A stretch of DNA of 34,165 nucleotides. Source: Chloroflexota bacterium. GTDB lineage: Bacteria; Chloroflexota; Ktedonobacteria; Ktedonobacterales; JADMIN01. The stretch lies in the NCBI GenBank assembly GCA_021814145.1, contig JAKAIY010000022.1:1-34165 (forward strand). The letters run 5' to 3'. The position numbers and the translations under genes are program-made. This document shows positions 1-7,982 of the stretch, in pieces (positions within the stretch are counted from its first letter, which is position 1; every line of letters starts with the position of its first letter). The notes beneath the pieces were generated by a model. It had not been told where the DNA came from. It worked only from the letters and a program-made list of their open reading frames with translations, and ran no database searches.

Positions 1-574
1 TTGTCGAGCCACCCAGGCGGATGGTCTTCCCTTCGATCTCGAATTCGACCGCGATGGTTTTGACACGTGTATCCGTGGTGATGATGCCTTGGGCGAAAGC
101 GTCGCCGCCATCGCTGGAGACCTCGACCGCGCCGATTCCCGCCTCGACCTTGTCCATTGGCAGCAGGCGCCCAATGATGCCTGTGGCGGAAATCATGACC
201 AGGCTGGGGTCAATACCCAACTTCGCGGCCGTCAGCTCCGCCATGCGCCGCGCGTCGCGCATGCCCTGTGGACCGTTGGAGCAGTTGGCGTTGCCGCTAT
301 TGAGAACGACAGCCTGCGCGATCCCACCAGTTTTGGCGAGATGCTCTTTGCAGAGGATAACGGTATGCGAGGCGGTACGGCTGGGAGTGAACGTGCCAGC
401 GGTCACGCATGGGGAGTCAGCGACGAGCATCGCGAGGTCAGGTGTGCCGTCAGCGGACTTGATACCGGATGATACGCTGCCGGCGCGAAATCCTGGCGCG
501 GCGGTCACTCCGCCATCAATGAGGCGCATTCCCGTGGGTAAGTCGCGGGTCATCAATTCAGGATAATCAGGCAC
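1..574 (-). CDS. argJ: ArgJ, glutamate N-acetyltransferase / amino-acid acetyltransferase (5' part only)
   Basis: The reverse strand encodes the N-terminal ~191 residues of an ArgJ protein; the 3' end lies beyond position 1. ArgJ moves the acetyl group from N-acetylornithine to glutamate in the cyclic arginine pathway. The translation contains LNSGNANCSNGPQG and an ATGIIGRLLPMDKV segment, which match the conserved oxyanion-hole region of the family. The self-cleavage Thr site lies outside the window. I chose the GTG at 572-574 because GAGGAG sits 9 nt upstream of it; an in-frame ATG at 551-553 has no such site. The ORF track misses this gene because it has no stop in the window. The gene is divergent from hppA. 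Confidence 0.9.
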   Translation of the reverse strand, partial: MPDYPELMTRDLPTGMRLIDGGVTAAPGFRAGSVSSGIKSADGTPDLAMLVADSPCVTAGTFTPSRTASHTVILCKEHLAKTGGIAQAVVLNSGNANCSNGPQGMRDARRMAELTAAKLGIDPSLVMISATGIIGRLLPMDKVEAGIGAVEVSSDGGDAFAQGIITTDTRVKTIAVEFEIEGKTIRLGGST

Positions 575-691
575 GAAAAACAGCTCCTCTATGAGCGGCG
601 CGCCATAAAGGCGGTATTGACGAGGCGAGTCCGCTGAAGAGGACGACTTGCCAGAAGATGCGTTCGCTTCGAGCGGCGCCACAGCCTGGGT

Positions 692-721
692 ATTGTATCC
701 CCCTGCGAGGAGACGCCGCAA
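692..721 (-). promoter_or_regulatory. Putative sigma70-type promoter for argJ
   Basis: On the minus strand TTGCGG (716-721) and TACAAT (692-697) are separated by 18 bp. The -10 matches the consensus at 5 of 6 positions; the -35 is weak. It would give a leader of about 110 nt before the GTG. Prediction by eye only. Confidence 0.35.
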
Positions 722-758
722 CCGCGCCAGGATGCGGATTCGCGCGTCTTGGGGCGTC

Positions 759-787
759 TTGCCAATCCGACATGCCTATGTTACACT
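759..787 (+). promoter_or_regulatory. Putative sigma70-type promoter for hppA
   Basis: TTGCCA (759-764; 5 of 6 matches) and TACACT (782-787; 4 of 6) are spaced by 17 bp. Transcription from about 794 would begin at the perfect hairpin ATGCGC-AGAT-GCGCAT (797-812), leaving a long leader before hppA. Confidence 0.4.
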
Positions 788-796
788 CGTTACGTT

Positions 797-812
797 ATGC
801 GCAGATGCGCAT
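797..812 (+). promoter_or_regulatory. Small perfect hairpin at the predicted 5' end of the hppA transcript
   Basis: ATGCGC (797-802) and GCGCAT (807-812) flank the loop AGAT. Its place next to the predicted transcription start would suit a 5'-end stabilising stem, but G+C-rich DNA gives such stems by chance. Confidence 0.25.
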
Positions 813-1008
813 CCGCTTCTGAGACAACCTGCATGGCACGTGGGTGGCTTACCGCGATGCTCGGGACCCCCAGGCGAGCGCTTTTGTAGGCGCGCCAGCC
901 ATTTTACTTCCCACCGAATCTGGCGCGGGCTTCCCCCTCCTCCGGATTTCGTATGTGGGCGCTCGGTGGCGCGCGCCGCTGTGTTCGCACGTTCGCGTGG
1001 CCCTGCGT

Positions 1009-1041
1009 CAACGCAGCGCAGCGTTGTCTGGTATGTCCAGA
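1009..1041 (+). promoter_or_regulatory. Two abutting hairpins just upstream of the hppA ribosome site
   Basis: CAACGC (1009-1014) pairs with GCGTTG (1021-1026), and TCTGG (1027-1031) pairs with CCAGA (1037-1041). Both stems are perfect and directly adjacent, and end 6 nt before AGGAGGG at 1047-1053. The position suits control of translation start, but no ligand or protein is implied. Confidence 0.3.
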
Positions 1042-1064
1042 TCAGCAGGAGGGCAAAGGGACCC

Positions 1065-3329
1065 GTGAGCAATACCATGTGGTGGTTGGTTGTCCCGATT
1101 GGGGCAAGCCTGATCGCCTTGACGGTGGCCATTGGCTTGGCGCGCTGGGTGATTTCTCAGGATACTGGCACCCCAGAGATGCGCAAGGTGTCAGACGCTA
1201 TTTTTACCGGCGCGCAAGCGTTCTTGAACCGCCAGTACAAGACGATCACGCTTCTGGCGCTTGGCAGCGCTGTGGTGATTGGCGTTTTGCTGGGAGCGCT
1301 GACCGCGCTGAGCGCGCCGGGCCAGACAGGCATAAACGGGCCGCTTGGTGTTGGAATTCGCACGGCGATCTCGTTCCTGTTTGGCGCGGCATGCTCTGGC
1401 ACCGCGGGCTTCATTGGCATGCAGGTGGCAGTGCGAGCGAACATCCGCGTCGCGAGCGCGGCGCGCCGCGGCCTGGGTGACGCAGTGATGGTGTCGTTGC
1501 GTGGTGGGGCCGTTTCAGGGTTCTTTGTCATCTCACTCAGCTTGCTCGGCGTCAGCGTGCTCTATCTCATCTTCGCCGCGCTCAATCCCGCCACAGGAGC
1601 GGTCGTGGCGCCAACGGACATTGTTGGGTTCGGTTTTGGCGCGAGCTTTGTGGCGCTCTTCGCCCAGCTTGGAGGCGGTATCTATACCAAAGCCGCTGAC
1701 GTGGGAGCGGACCTCGTGGGCAAAGTCGAGGCGGGCATCCCAGAGGACGATCCCCGGAACCCGGCGGTGGTCGCTGATCTGGTGGGCGATAACGTCGGTG
1801 ACTGCGCTGGTCGTGGCGCTGACATTTTCGAGTCCACCGCCGCCGAGAATATTGGCGCCATGATTCTGGGCGCGGCAGTCGCGGTTGGGCTGGCTGGCGG
1901 CGTGTTGAACGCGGCGCGTGCGGAGTGGGTTGTTTTTCCCCTTGTTGTCGTGGGATTGGGTATTTTCTGCTCGCTGGTTGGACTGGCGATGGTTCGCAAG
2001 AGCGCGATGAGAGAGCCGGGTCAGACGAATGGCCGCGATCCCAGCAAGATTGCGATGGGACAACTCAACGTCGGCTATTACACGACAGCTTCGCTTTCCG
2101 CGATCGCGATCTTTGGCGCGTCATACTTCATCCTCTCCCCGGTTACACCCAAGTGGTGGGCGTTTGGAATCGCGGGCCTGATTGGCATCGCGAATAGTAT
2201 CGCCTTCTTGTTCATTACCCAGTACTACACATCCAGCGCTTTCCGCCCTGTGCATGAGATTGCTAACGCGGCGAGGACTGGTCCAGCGACGGTGATCATC
2301 GCCGGCCTCGCTGTCGCGTTTGAGAATGTCACAGCGCCGGTGCTGTCTATCAGCCTGTCGCTAGGTATTTCTTACTTGCTTGGCTCGTTTGCCGACCTCG
2401 GCACGACGGGTATTGTGAGCACCGGCGGCATCTATGCTACCGCCGTGGCGACCATGGGCATGCTGATGAGCGCGGGCTATATCCTGGCGATGGATACCTT
2501 TGGCCCTATCACCGATAACGCGGGTGGCATCGTTGAGATGAGCAACGCGCCGGAGTCGGTTCGCGACATTACTGACGCGATGGACGAGGTTGGAAATACA
2601 ACCAAGGCGCTGACCAAGGGCTATGGCATCGGCTCCGCCGCGTTGGCGGCTTTCCTGCTCTTCAGCGCGTACCTGGACATCATTTACACGTATCGCCGGG
2701 AGGTGCAGGACGTCGCCGCGAGCGTCGCCGCCGCCGCTTACTCGGTGAATCTAGCGGACCCGCCCGTGTTCATCGCTGCTCTGATCGGCGCGATGCTGAT
2801 CTATCTGTTCAGCTCGCTTGCGATTCGCGCCGTTGGGCGCGCCGCGCAGTCCATGATCCAGGAAGTGCGCCGGCAGTTCAGAGCAAACCCCAAGATTATG
2901 AAGGGTGAGGAAACGCCGGATTACGCCAGATGTGTGGACATCAGCACGTCTGCCGCGTTGCGCCAGATGGTCGCGCCTGGAGTGCTGGTGGTCTCCACAC
3001 CGATCCTGGTCGGCATCGTGCTTGGCCCTGAGGCTGCCGCGGCGCTGCTGATGGTAGGCACAATCGTTGGTATCCTGGTGGCGCTGTTCATGAACAATGG
3101 TGGCGGCGCGTGGGACAACGCCAAGAAGTACATCGAGGCGGGCTTCCTGAAGGACGACCAGGGGAACAAGCTGGGCAAGCGGACCCCGCCGCATGAAGCC
3201 AGTGTCGTCGGTGACACGGTGGGCGATCCTTTCAAGGATACCGCTGGCCCATCACTGCACGTGGTCATCAAGTTGCTGAGCACGATTACATTGGTGATGG
3301 CGCCGCTGTTCCTGGCGCTCCATCCCTAA
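1065..3329 (+). CDS. hppA: Membrane H+-translocating pyrophosphatase, K+-independent type
   Basis: A 754-aa polytopic membrane protein that couples PPi hydrolysis to ion pumping. The substrate-binding block DVGADLVGKVEAGIPEDDP starts near residue 212, with DNVGDCAGRGADIFES following and GDTVGDPFKDTAGPS near the C-terminus. These are family hallmarks. The position that sets potassium dependence reads GNTTKA (Lys514), not GNTTAA, which in this family marks the K+-independent proton pumps. I start at GTG 1065 because AAAGGG and AGGAGGG lie just upstream; the ORF track's 139-residue extension has no hydrophobic or conserved content. It stands alone between a long leader and a strong terminator, so it is probably monocistronic. 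It would recover energy from biosynthetic PPi as proton motive force. Confidence 0.96.
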   Translation: MSNTMWWLVVPIGASLIALTVAIGLARWVISQDTGTPEMRKVSDAIFTGAQAFLNRQYKTITLLALGSAVVIGVLLGALTALSAPGQTGINGPLGVGIRTAISFLFGAACSGTAGFIGMQVAVRANIRVASAARRGLGDAVMVSLRGGAVSGFFVISLSLLGVSVLYLIFAALNPATGAVVAPTDIVGFGFGASFVALFAQLGGGIYTKAADVGADLVGKVEAGIPEDDPRNPAVVADLVGDNVGDCAGRGADIFESTAAENIGAMILGAAVAVGLAGGVLNAARAEWVVFPLVVVGLGIFCSLVGLAMVRKSAMREPGQTNGRDPSKIAMGQLNVGYYTTASLSAIAIFGASYFILSPVTPKWWAFGIAGLIGIANSIAFLFITQYYTSSAFRPVHEIANAARTGPATVIIAGLAVAFENVTAPVLSISLSLGISYLLGSFADLGTTGIVSTGGIYATAVATMGMLMSAGYILAMDTFGPITDNAGGIVEMSNAPESVRDITDAMDEVGNTTKALTKGYGIGSAALAAFLLFSAYLDIIYTYRREVQDVAASVAAAAYSVNLADPPVFIAALIGAMLIYLFSSLAIRAVGRAAQSMIQEVRRQFRANPKIMKGEETPDYARCVDISTSAALRQMVAPGVLVVSTPILVGIVLGPEAAAALLMVGTIVGILVALFMNNGGGAWDNAKKYIEAGFLKDDQGNKLGKRTPPHEASVVGDTVGDPFKDTAGPSLHVVIKLLSTITLVMAPLFLALHP

Positions 3330-3355
3330 CTTTCCGCGCATCCACTGAATCGCGC

Positions 3356-3402
3356 AAAAACCGTCGGTCTGGTGTAGACTCTACACGGACCGGCGGTTTT
3401 CG
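3356..3402 (+). terminator. Rho-independent terminator after hppA
   Basis: AAAACCGTCGGTC pairs with GACCGGCGGTTTT through one G-U pair; the inner GTGTAG/CTACAC stem closes a 3-nt loop after a one-base bulge. The stem is about 20 bp and runs into TTTT. The A-run on the left arm also lets it work in the opposite direction. Confidence 0.85.
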
Positions 3403-3458
3403 TTTGCTGTCCGCTGGCGAGGTGGGGGGAGAGCTGGCAAGTCGAGGAGGCTGGTCGC

Positions 3459-4538
3459 TTGAAAGGTAAACGGATGGCCCGCGCGATACTGGCGCTCGGT
3501 ATGGTGTGTATGACGCTGGGCGCGTGCGCCGCGCCCTCGGCTTCATCGAGCGGTGCCACGGGGGGAAGCGCCACGGGCCAGTGCGCTGGCGCAGGGTGTG
3601 GCGCTGTGCCAGCCGGAGCGGGCGCGACGAGCGGGCTCAGCGTTTTCGTCGAGCCCGCCGCGGGTGAGACGCCGGTTTTACATGCTATTGAGGGCGCGCA
3701 GCGATCCGTGTGGGCGGAGATCTATCTGCTGACCGACCGCAATGTTATCAATGCGCTCGAAGACGCGGCCAATCGCGGGGTGGATGTGCGCGTGCTGCTG
3801 GAACTGTCCCCCTATGGGAGTGGCTCGACAGGCCCACAGGAGACGCTTCAGGAGCTCCAGGCGGCGGGCGTGAAGGCGGAGGGGGCTGATCCGGCATACC
3901 ATTACACTCATGAGAAGGTGATCATCGTGGATGGCGCGACACTGGAGATTCTGACCGCGAATCTTAGCAAATCGGGTCTGGGTGGCAGTTCCTACAGCAA
4001 GAACCGCGAGTATGGCGTTGTTGACACGAACGCTGCCGATGTTCAGGAAGCAATGAGCATATTTTCCGCTGACTGGCAACGGACAGCGCCGACATTGACT
4101 GATCCCAATCTTGTCGTGAGCCCGGTAAACGCGCGTCCGCGCATCGCGGCGTTCATCGCCTCCGCGAAGTCAACGTTGTTCGTCGAGGATGAGGAGATGT
4201 ACGATACCGCGTCAGTTGACGCGCTTATCGCGGCGGCGAAGCGCGGTGTGACTGTCGAAGTCGTTTTGCCTGCGCCCAACGGCTCAGCGGGCGCGGAACC
4301 GACTGTGGCGCGGCTGCTGCAGGGCGGCGTGCGTGTGCGTTATATCTCAACGGTCTACATGCATGCAAAGATGATGCTCGCTGACGGCGAGCGGGCGTTT
4401 ATAGGGTCGGAGAATTTCTCCGCTACCTCGCTCGATGACAATCGCGAGTTAGGGCTGCTGATCGCGGATTCTAGTGTAATCGGGACGTTAAACCAGACTT
4501 TTCAGCAGGATTGGGGTGACGCGCAAGACGCCGCCTGA
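3459..4538 (+). CDS. Secreted phospholipase-D-superfamily lipoprotein with two HKD motifs
   Basis: A 359-aa protein with a lipoprotein signal peptide: basic start, hydrophobic core and lipobox L20-G-A-C23. A Ser/Gly/Ala-rich tether follows. Two PLD catalytic motifs are intact: HEKVIIVD (His151) and HAKMMLAD (His302), the second followed by the typical GSENFS. The enzyme should act outside the membrane on phosphodiesters; the substrate (phospholipid or nucleic acid) cannot be told from sequence. The TTG at 3459 is preferred because GAGGAGG sits 8 nt upstream; ATG 3474 lacks a comparable site. The downstream ABM gene follows by 29 bp, so the two may be cotranscribed. Confidence 0.85.
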   Translation: MKGKRMARAILALGMVCMTLGACAAPSASSSGATGGSATGQCAGAGCGAVPAGAGATSGLSVFVEPAAGETPVLHAIEGAQRSVWAEIYLLTDRNVINALEDAANRGVDVRVLLELSPYGSGSTGPQETLQELQAAGVKAEGADPAYHYTHEKVIIVDGATLEILTANLSKSGLGGSSYSKNREYGVVDTNAADVQEAMSIFSADWQRTAPTLTDPNLVVSPVNARPRIAAFIASAKSTLFVEDEEMYDTASVDALIAAAKRGVTVEVVLPAPNGSAGAEPTVARLLQGGVRVRYISTVYMHAKMMLADGERAFIGSENFSATSLDDNRELGLLIADSSVIGTLNQTFQQDWGDAQDAA

Positions 4539-4567
4539 CCGGGTCATTTCAGAAAGGGAGATGGACG

Positions 4568-4861
4568 ATGGTGCTGGAAATTGCAGAATATACCGCACAG
4601 CCGGGCAAAGCGGAGGAATTTCAGGCAGGCCTGCTCAAGGGCGCAGAGGTAATTCGTCGCGCGCAGGGGTGCCGCTCGGTGACTCCACGCCGGCAGATCG
4701 AGGATCCGCACAAGTTTATCTTGACGATTGAGTGGGAAACGCTCGAGGACCATACCGTGGGATTCCGTGGAAGTCCACAATTCGCCGAATATCGCAGCTA
4801 TCTCGCCGGGCTGTTCGTGGACCCTATTGTCGCGCGGCACTATGAGGTCATTGACGGCTAG
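4568..4861 (+). CDS. Antibiotic-biosynthesis-monooxygenase (ABM) domain protein
   Basis: A 97-aa single-domain protein of the dimeric alpha+beta barrel class. The start VLEIAEYTAQPGKAEEFQ is the usual first strand and helix, and the segment around FILTIEWETLEDH is the typical core strand and turn. Members range from quinol monooxygenases to haem-degrading enzymes and to proteins of unknown role; nothing here picks one. GGGAG lies 7 nt before the ATG. It follows the PLD lipoprotein by 29 bp. Its TAG stop overlaps the stop of the convergent GNAT gene in the palindrome CTAG. Confidence 0.75.
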   Translation: MVLEIAEYTAQPGKAEEFQAGLLKGAEVIRRAQGCRSVTPRRQIEDPHKFILTIEWETLEDHTVGFRGSPQFAEYRSYLAGLFVDPIVARHYEVIDG

Positions 4862-5727
4862 ACTGTTGGCGTCGCGGTCTGGAAGAGATATTCGGTGACG
4901 TCGCTCACAGGCTCGTAGCCTATTGCCCGATAGATGTGGTTTGAGATGGGGTTCGCCAGATCGGTGAAGAGAAAACAGAACTGGCGACCCTCATCGAGCA
5001 GACGCTGGCTGGTTTGAGCGACTAACGCGCTGGCATAGCCGCGTCCTCGCAGGTCTGGAGGCGTGTACACTGGCCCAATGCGGATTCCGTTGGGTGTTGG
5101 ATTGCCAAAGCCGGCGATGGATACCGGCTGGCCATCCTCCCATAGATACATACCGCTGGGCTTCCCTCGCAGCCTTCCATCAATCATTTTCTCAACGGGC
5201 GTCTCCTGTCCCAGGGCTTCGCGCATGAAGTCGCGCAGCCAAATGCGCAGCAGGCCGCGGTCACTCTCTTCGATATGGCGCAGCCTGCCTGGCGTGGAAC
5301 GAGGCCACTGGACCTGGCGCAGACGATAGATGCGCTCACGTAGATTAGCCCGGTAACTGTTTCCTGTAAACGCACGCCATGCGCTGGCGAACGCTTCAGC
5401 CAACCCGCTTGGCGCGTGGACTCCGGGCAGCGTCCCGCAAGCGTCGCGCGCGTCGCTGACGAGAGCCTGAATGGCGGCTGTGGCGTCAGAGCCATCGGCA
5501 GGCAGCGAGAGCACGATATTATGTGGTGGCGTTTGGATCGCGACTAGCGCGATACGCTCATCCTCTTCCGTGACGCACCCCATGTAAAGAGGCTCATCAT
5601 CCTGAAACCCGGCGAGCCGGGTAGACAGGATGCCAATGGGCAGGCAGTGCTCAGCCTCGTGGGCGAACAGATAGGGGTTGACGCGCGCCGCGAAGGCGGC
5701 CAGATCGGTATAGCGGGTGACGCGCAT
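4858..5727 (-). CDS. GNAT-family N-acetyltransferase
   Basis: A 289-aa protein whose C-terminal half is a GNAT domain. GPVYTPPDLRGRGYASALV carries the acetyl-CoA pyrophosphate-binding motif R-G-R-G-Y-A, and NHIYRAIGYEPV is the usual C-terminal strand and helix. The N-terminal ~130 residues form a second domain with an LAGFQDDEPLYMG segment that I read as a degenerate GNAT-like half, by analogy with two-lobed GNAT proteins. AAGGAG lies 10 nt before the ATG. It follows pccB by 29 bp, so it is probably the last gene of the mce-pccB operon. The acetyl acceptor is unknown. Confidence 0.8.
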   Translation of the reverse strand: MRVTRYTDLAAFAARVNPYLFAHEAEHCLPIGILSTRLAGFQDDEPLYMGCVTEEDERIALVAIQTPPHNIVLSLPADGSDATAAIQALVSDARDACGTLPGVHAPSGLAEAFASAWRAFTGNSYRANLRERIYRLRQVQWPRSTPGRLRHIEESDRGLLRIWLRDFMREALGQETPVEKMIDGRLRGKPSGMYLWEDGQPVSIAGFGNPTPNGIRIGPVYTPPDLRGRGYASALVAQTSQRLLDEGRQFCFLFTDLANPISNHIYRAIGYEPVSDVTEYLFQTATPTV

Positions 5728-5756
5728 TGCTCCGGGACTCCTTCGCGGCGTGGCGA

Positions 5757-7310
5757 TCAGAGGGGGATGTTGCCGTGCTTCTTCGGAGGCAGTGAGTCAC
5801 GCTTGTTCTTGAGCATATCTAACGCGACGATCAATTTCTCGCGCGTGTGGCGTGGCTCGATTACCTCATCTACGTAGCCACGCGCGGCGGCGACATAGGG
5901 GTTGGCGAATTTTTCCTGGTAGTCAGCGACCAGTTCCGCACGGCGCGCTTCGGGATCGGCTGCGCGGGCGATCTCGTCTTTGAACACGATGTTGACCGCG
6001 CCATCTACCCCCATCACGGCGATCTCGGCGGTAGGCCAGGCATAGTTGATATCACCACGGATATGCTTGCTGCTCATGACGTCATAAGCCCCGCCATACG
6101 CCTTGCGCGTGATGACGGTGACTTTTGGGACTGTCGCTTCACAATAGGCGAAGAGCAGCTTGGCGCCGTGGCGGATGATGCCATTGTGCTCCTGCGCTAC
6201 GCCAGGCAGGAAACCTGGCACATCCACCAACGTGACGATGGGGATATTGAAGCAATCGCAGAAACGGACAAAGCGCGCCCCCTTGTCTGATGAGTTGATG
6301 TCAAGCACGCCCGCCAGGACATTGGGCTGCTGGGCGATGAAGCCCACCGGTTTGCCGTTGAGGCGCGCGAAACCAACAACGATGTTGCGAGCAAACTGCT
6401 CCTGCACCTCGAAGAACGAGCCGTGATCGGCGACCGAGCGGATAATGTCCTTCATATCATATGGCCGGTTGGGATTGTCAGGAATGATCTCATCGAGCGC
6501 ATCATCCGCGCGGGTAACGGGATCATCCGAGGGAATGGCTGGCGGATCTCCCATGTTGTTCGATGGCAGGTAACTGAGCAGTGTTCGGATCTGGCGCAGA
6601 ACCTCCACCTCGCTCGGGGCCGCGAAGTGGGCTACGCCGCTGGTGGCGTTGTGGATTGTGGCCCCACCAAGCTCATCGAAGGTGACATCTTCATGAGTGA
6701 CGGTTTTGAGCACGTTCGGGCCAGTCACAAACATATGGCTTGTGCCCTCGACCATGAAGATAAAGTCGGTAATGGCGGGCGAATAGACCGCGCCACCCGC
6801 GCATGGACCCATGATGGCGGAAATTTGTGGAATCACTCCGCTCGCCAGGGTGTTGCGCAGAAAGATGTCGGCGTAGGCGCCAAGGCTGACGACGCCTTCC
6901 TGGATGCGGGCTCCGCCAGAGTCATTCAGGCCAATAACTGGCGTGCCGTTCTTCATCGCCAGATCCATGATCTTGCAGATTTTTTCGGAGTGCGCTTCGG
7001 AGAGTGAGCCGCCGAACACAGTGAAATCCTGCGAGAAGACGTACACCAGCCGCCCATCAACCTTGCCGTAGCCTGTCACAACGCCATCGCCGAGGATGCG
7101 CTGCTCTTCCAGGCCAAAGCCTGTGGCGCGATGGGTGGCGAACATGTCGAGTTCCTGGAATGTGCCAGAATCCACAAGCAGCTCGATGCGCTCACGTGCG
7201 GTTAGTTTGCCTTTCTTGTGCTGGGCGGCGATGCGTTCAGCGCCTCCGCCTTGCAGCGCCTGCTCTTTCAGCAGCCGGAGCTCTTCGATCTTCTCACGGG
7301 TGGTCTTCAC
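5757..7310 (-). CDS. pccB: Acyl-CoA carboxylase carboxyltransferase subunit (propionyl-CoA carboxylase beta / methylmalonyl-CoA decarboxylase alpha type)
   Basis: A 517-aa carboxyltransferase of the usual length. It has the N-terminal crotonase half with [11 protein letters not shown] and [13 protein letters not shown], and the C-terminal half with [22 protein letters not shown] and [11 protein letters not shown], which build the acyl-CoA and biotin sites. It transfers CO2 between biotin and propionyl-CoA (or removes it from methylmalonyl-CoA). Biotin carboxylase and biotin carrier genes are not in this window, so the direction is undecided. The GTG start has GAGGAG 9 nt upstream. It sits 91 bp after mce and 29 bp before the GNAT gene, all on the minus strand; mce next door supports propionyl/methylmalonyl-CoA as substrate. 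Confidence 0.93.
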   Translation of the reverse strand: MKTTREKIEELRLLKEQALQGGGAERIAAQHKKGKLTARERIELLVDSGTFQELDMFATHRATGFGLEEQRILGDGVVTGYGKVDGRLVYVFSQDFTVFGGSLSEAHSEKICKIMDLAMKNGTPVIGLNDSGGARIQEGVVSLGAYADIFLRNTLASGVIPQISAIMGPCAGGAVYSPAITDFIFMVEGTSHMFVTGPNVLKTVTHEDVTFDELGGATIHNATSGVAHFAAPSEVEVLRQIRTLLSYLPSNNMGDPPAIPSDDPVTRADDALDEIIPDNPNRPYDMKDIIRSVADHGSFFEVQEQFARNIVVGFARLNGKPVGFIAQQPNVLAGVLDINSSDKGARFVRFCDCFNIPIVTLVDVPGFLPGVAQEHNGIIRHGAKLLFAYCEATVPKVTVITRKAYGGAYDVMSSKHIRGDINYAWPTAEIAVMGVDGAVNIVFKDEIARAADPEARRAELVADYQEKFANPYVAAARGYVDEVIEPRHTREKLIVALDMLKNKRDSLPPKKHGNIPL

Positions 7311-7371
7311 AGTGACTTACTCCTCATCGAGTTGAAGCGGAACCACGTCCCAGGCGTGGATTTATGGGGTT

Positions 7372-7393
7372 CGCTCGCCGCGTGCGGCGAGCG
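7372..7393. repeat. Perfect 9-bp inverted repeat between mce and pccB
   Basis: CGCTCGCCG (7372-7380) and CGGCGAGCG (7385-7393) flank the 4-nt loop CGTG in the 91-bp gap of the operon. There is no T-tract, so it is not a simple terminator. It could be an mRNA-processing or stabilising stem that sets mce and pccB expression apart. Confidence 0.5.
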
Positions 7394-7401
7394 TGCGCTG
7401 G

Positions 7402-7845
7402 TTACGCGCCTATAGGCGAGGAAGCGTCGGTCCGCTGGACGAGCTCCAGCAACACACCAAACGCGCCCTTGGGATGGAGGAAGACGCCGCGCCCTTCAGC
7501 GGTCTTGCGCGGAGTTGTATCCAGCAGACGCGCGCCTTGCGCTTGCAGGTCCGCGAGCGCCTGCTCAACGTCGGGGACTTCGAGGCAGATGTGGTGCAGA
7601 CCGCCGCCACGACTGGCAAGGAATCGTCCAACTCCTGTTTCCGGGTCCGCAGGTTCCAGAAGCTCGATCTGGCTGCCGTTCTCGCCGCCCAGCGGAAGAA
7701 ACGCTATACGGACACCTTCACTGGGGAATTCCACGACGCTGGATGGAGCGAGGCCAAGCGTATCACGGTAAAAGGTCAGCGCGTCATCCAAACTGGCGAC
7801 GACAATCGCGACGTGGTCTATGCGCTTCACGGCGCTGGTGAGCAT
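7402..7845 (-). CDS. mce: Methylmalonyl-CoA epimerase (VOC/glyoxalase superfamily)
   Basis: A 147-aa protein of normal length with two VOC modules. Likely metal ligands are visible in order: His in RIDHVAIVV, the QIELLEP strand, His in GGLHHICLEV, and Glu in FGVLLELVQ. It interconverts (R)- and (S)-methylmalonyl-CoA, linking propionyl-CoA carboxylation to the B12-dependent mutase; the mutase is not in the window. AAAGGAG lies 9 nt before the ATG and a good promoter sits just upstream. It leads the mce-pccB-GNAT operon. A generic glyoxalase is possible on motifs alone, but the pccB neighbour favours this call. Confidence 0.88.
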   Translation of the reverse strand: MLTSAVKRIDHVAIVVASLDDALTFYRDTLGLAPSSVVEFPSEGVRIAFLPLGGENGSQIELLEPADPETGVGRFLASRGGGLHHICLEVPDVEQALADLQAQGARLLDTTPRKTAEGRGVFLHPKGAFGVLLELVQRTDASSPIGA

Positions 7846-7879
7846 CGCGCCACTCTCCTTTGTTCGCTGGTTTCGCTGT

Positions 7880-7909
7880 ATCCTACGTCTGGCGTGAAAA
7901 GCGCGTCAA
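7880..7909 (-). promoter_or_regulatory. Putative promoter of the mce-pccB-GNAT operon
   Basis: On the minus strand TTGACG (7904-7909; 5 of 6) and TAGGAT (7880-7885; 4 of 6) are spaced 18 bp, in the gap between mce and the divergent DUF72 gene. It predicts a leader of about 28 nt. Confidence 0.5.
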
Positions 7910-7982
7910 GGCGAGCGCGCGCGTTGAGGATAACGCGCGGATGCATGCGGGACTTCCCGGTGGTGTGGAAGGAGAGATGGCT

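Larger units (their letters stand above)
575..1064. other. 490-bp divergent intergenic region between argJ and hppA
   Basis: No convincing gene is visible. The ORFs crossing it are low-complexity Arg/Pro-rich shadows or an upstream extension of hppA without a ribosome site. It holds back-to-back putative promoters for argJ and hppA and a ~270-nt hppA leader with several small perfect hairpins (listed separately). A 7-bp inverted repeat, AGACGCC (711-717) with GGCGTCT (753-759), lies between the two promoters. I did not recognise a known riboswitch. Confidence 0.6.

Noticed and set aside
21-566. Plus-strand ORFs of 181 and 127 aa at the window start
   Set aside because: They lie antisense to a clear argJ reading frame and show no recognisable motif.
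648-1064. 139-residue N-terminal extension of hppA in the ORF track
   Set aside because: It is Arg/Pro-rich with no membrane or family features, and a GTG with SD sequences at 1065 gives the normal pyrophosphatase start.
6423-7007. 194-aa plus-strand ORF opposite pccB
   Set aside because: It is antisense to an unmistakable carboxyltransferase frame; its length is a by-product of G+C-rich codons.
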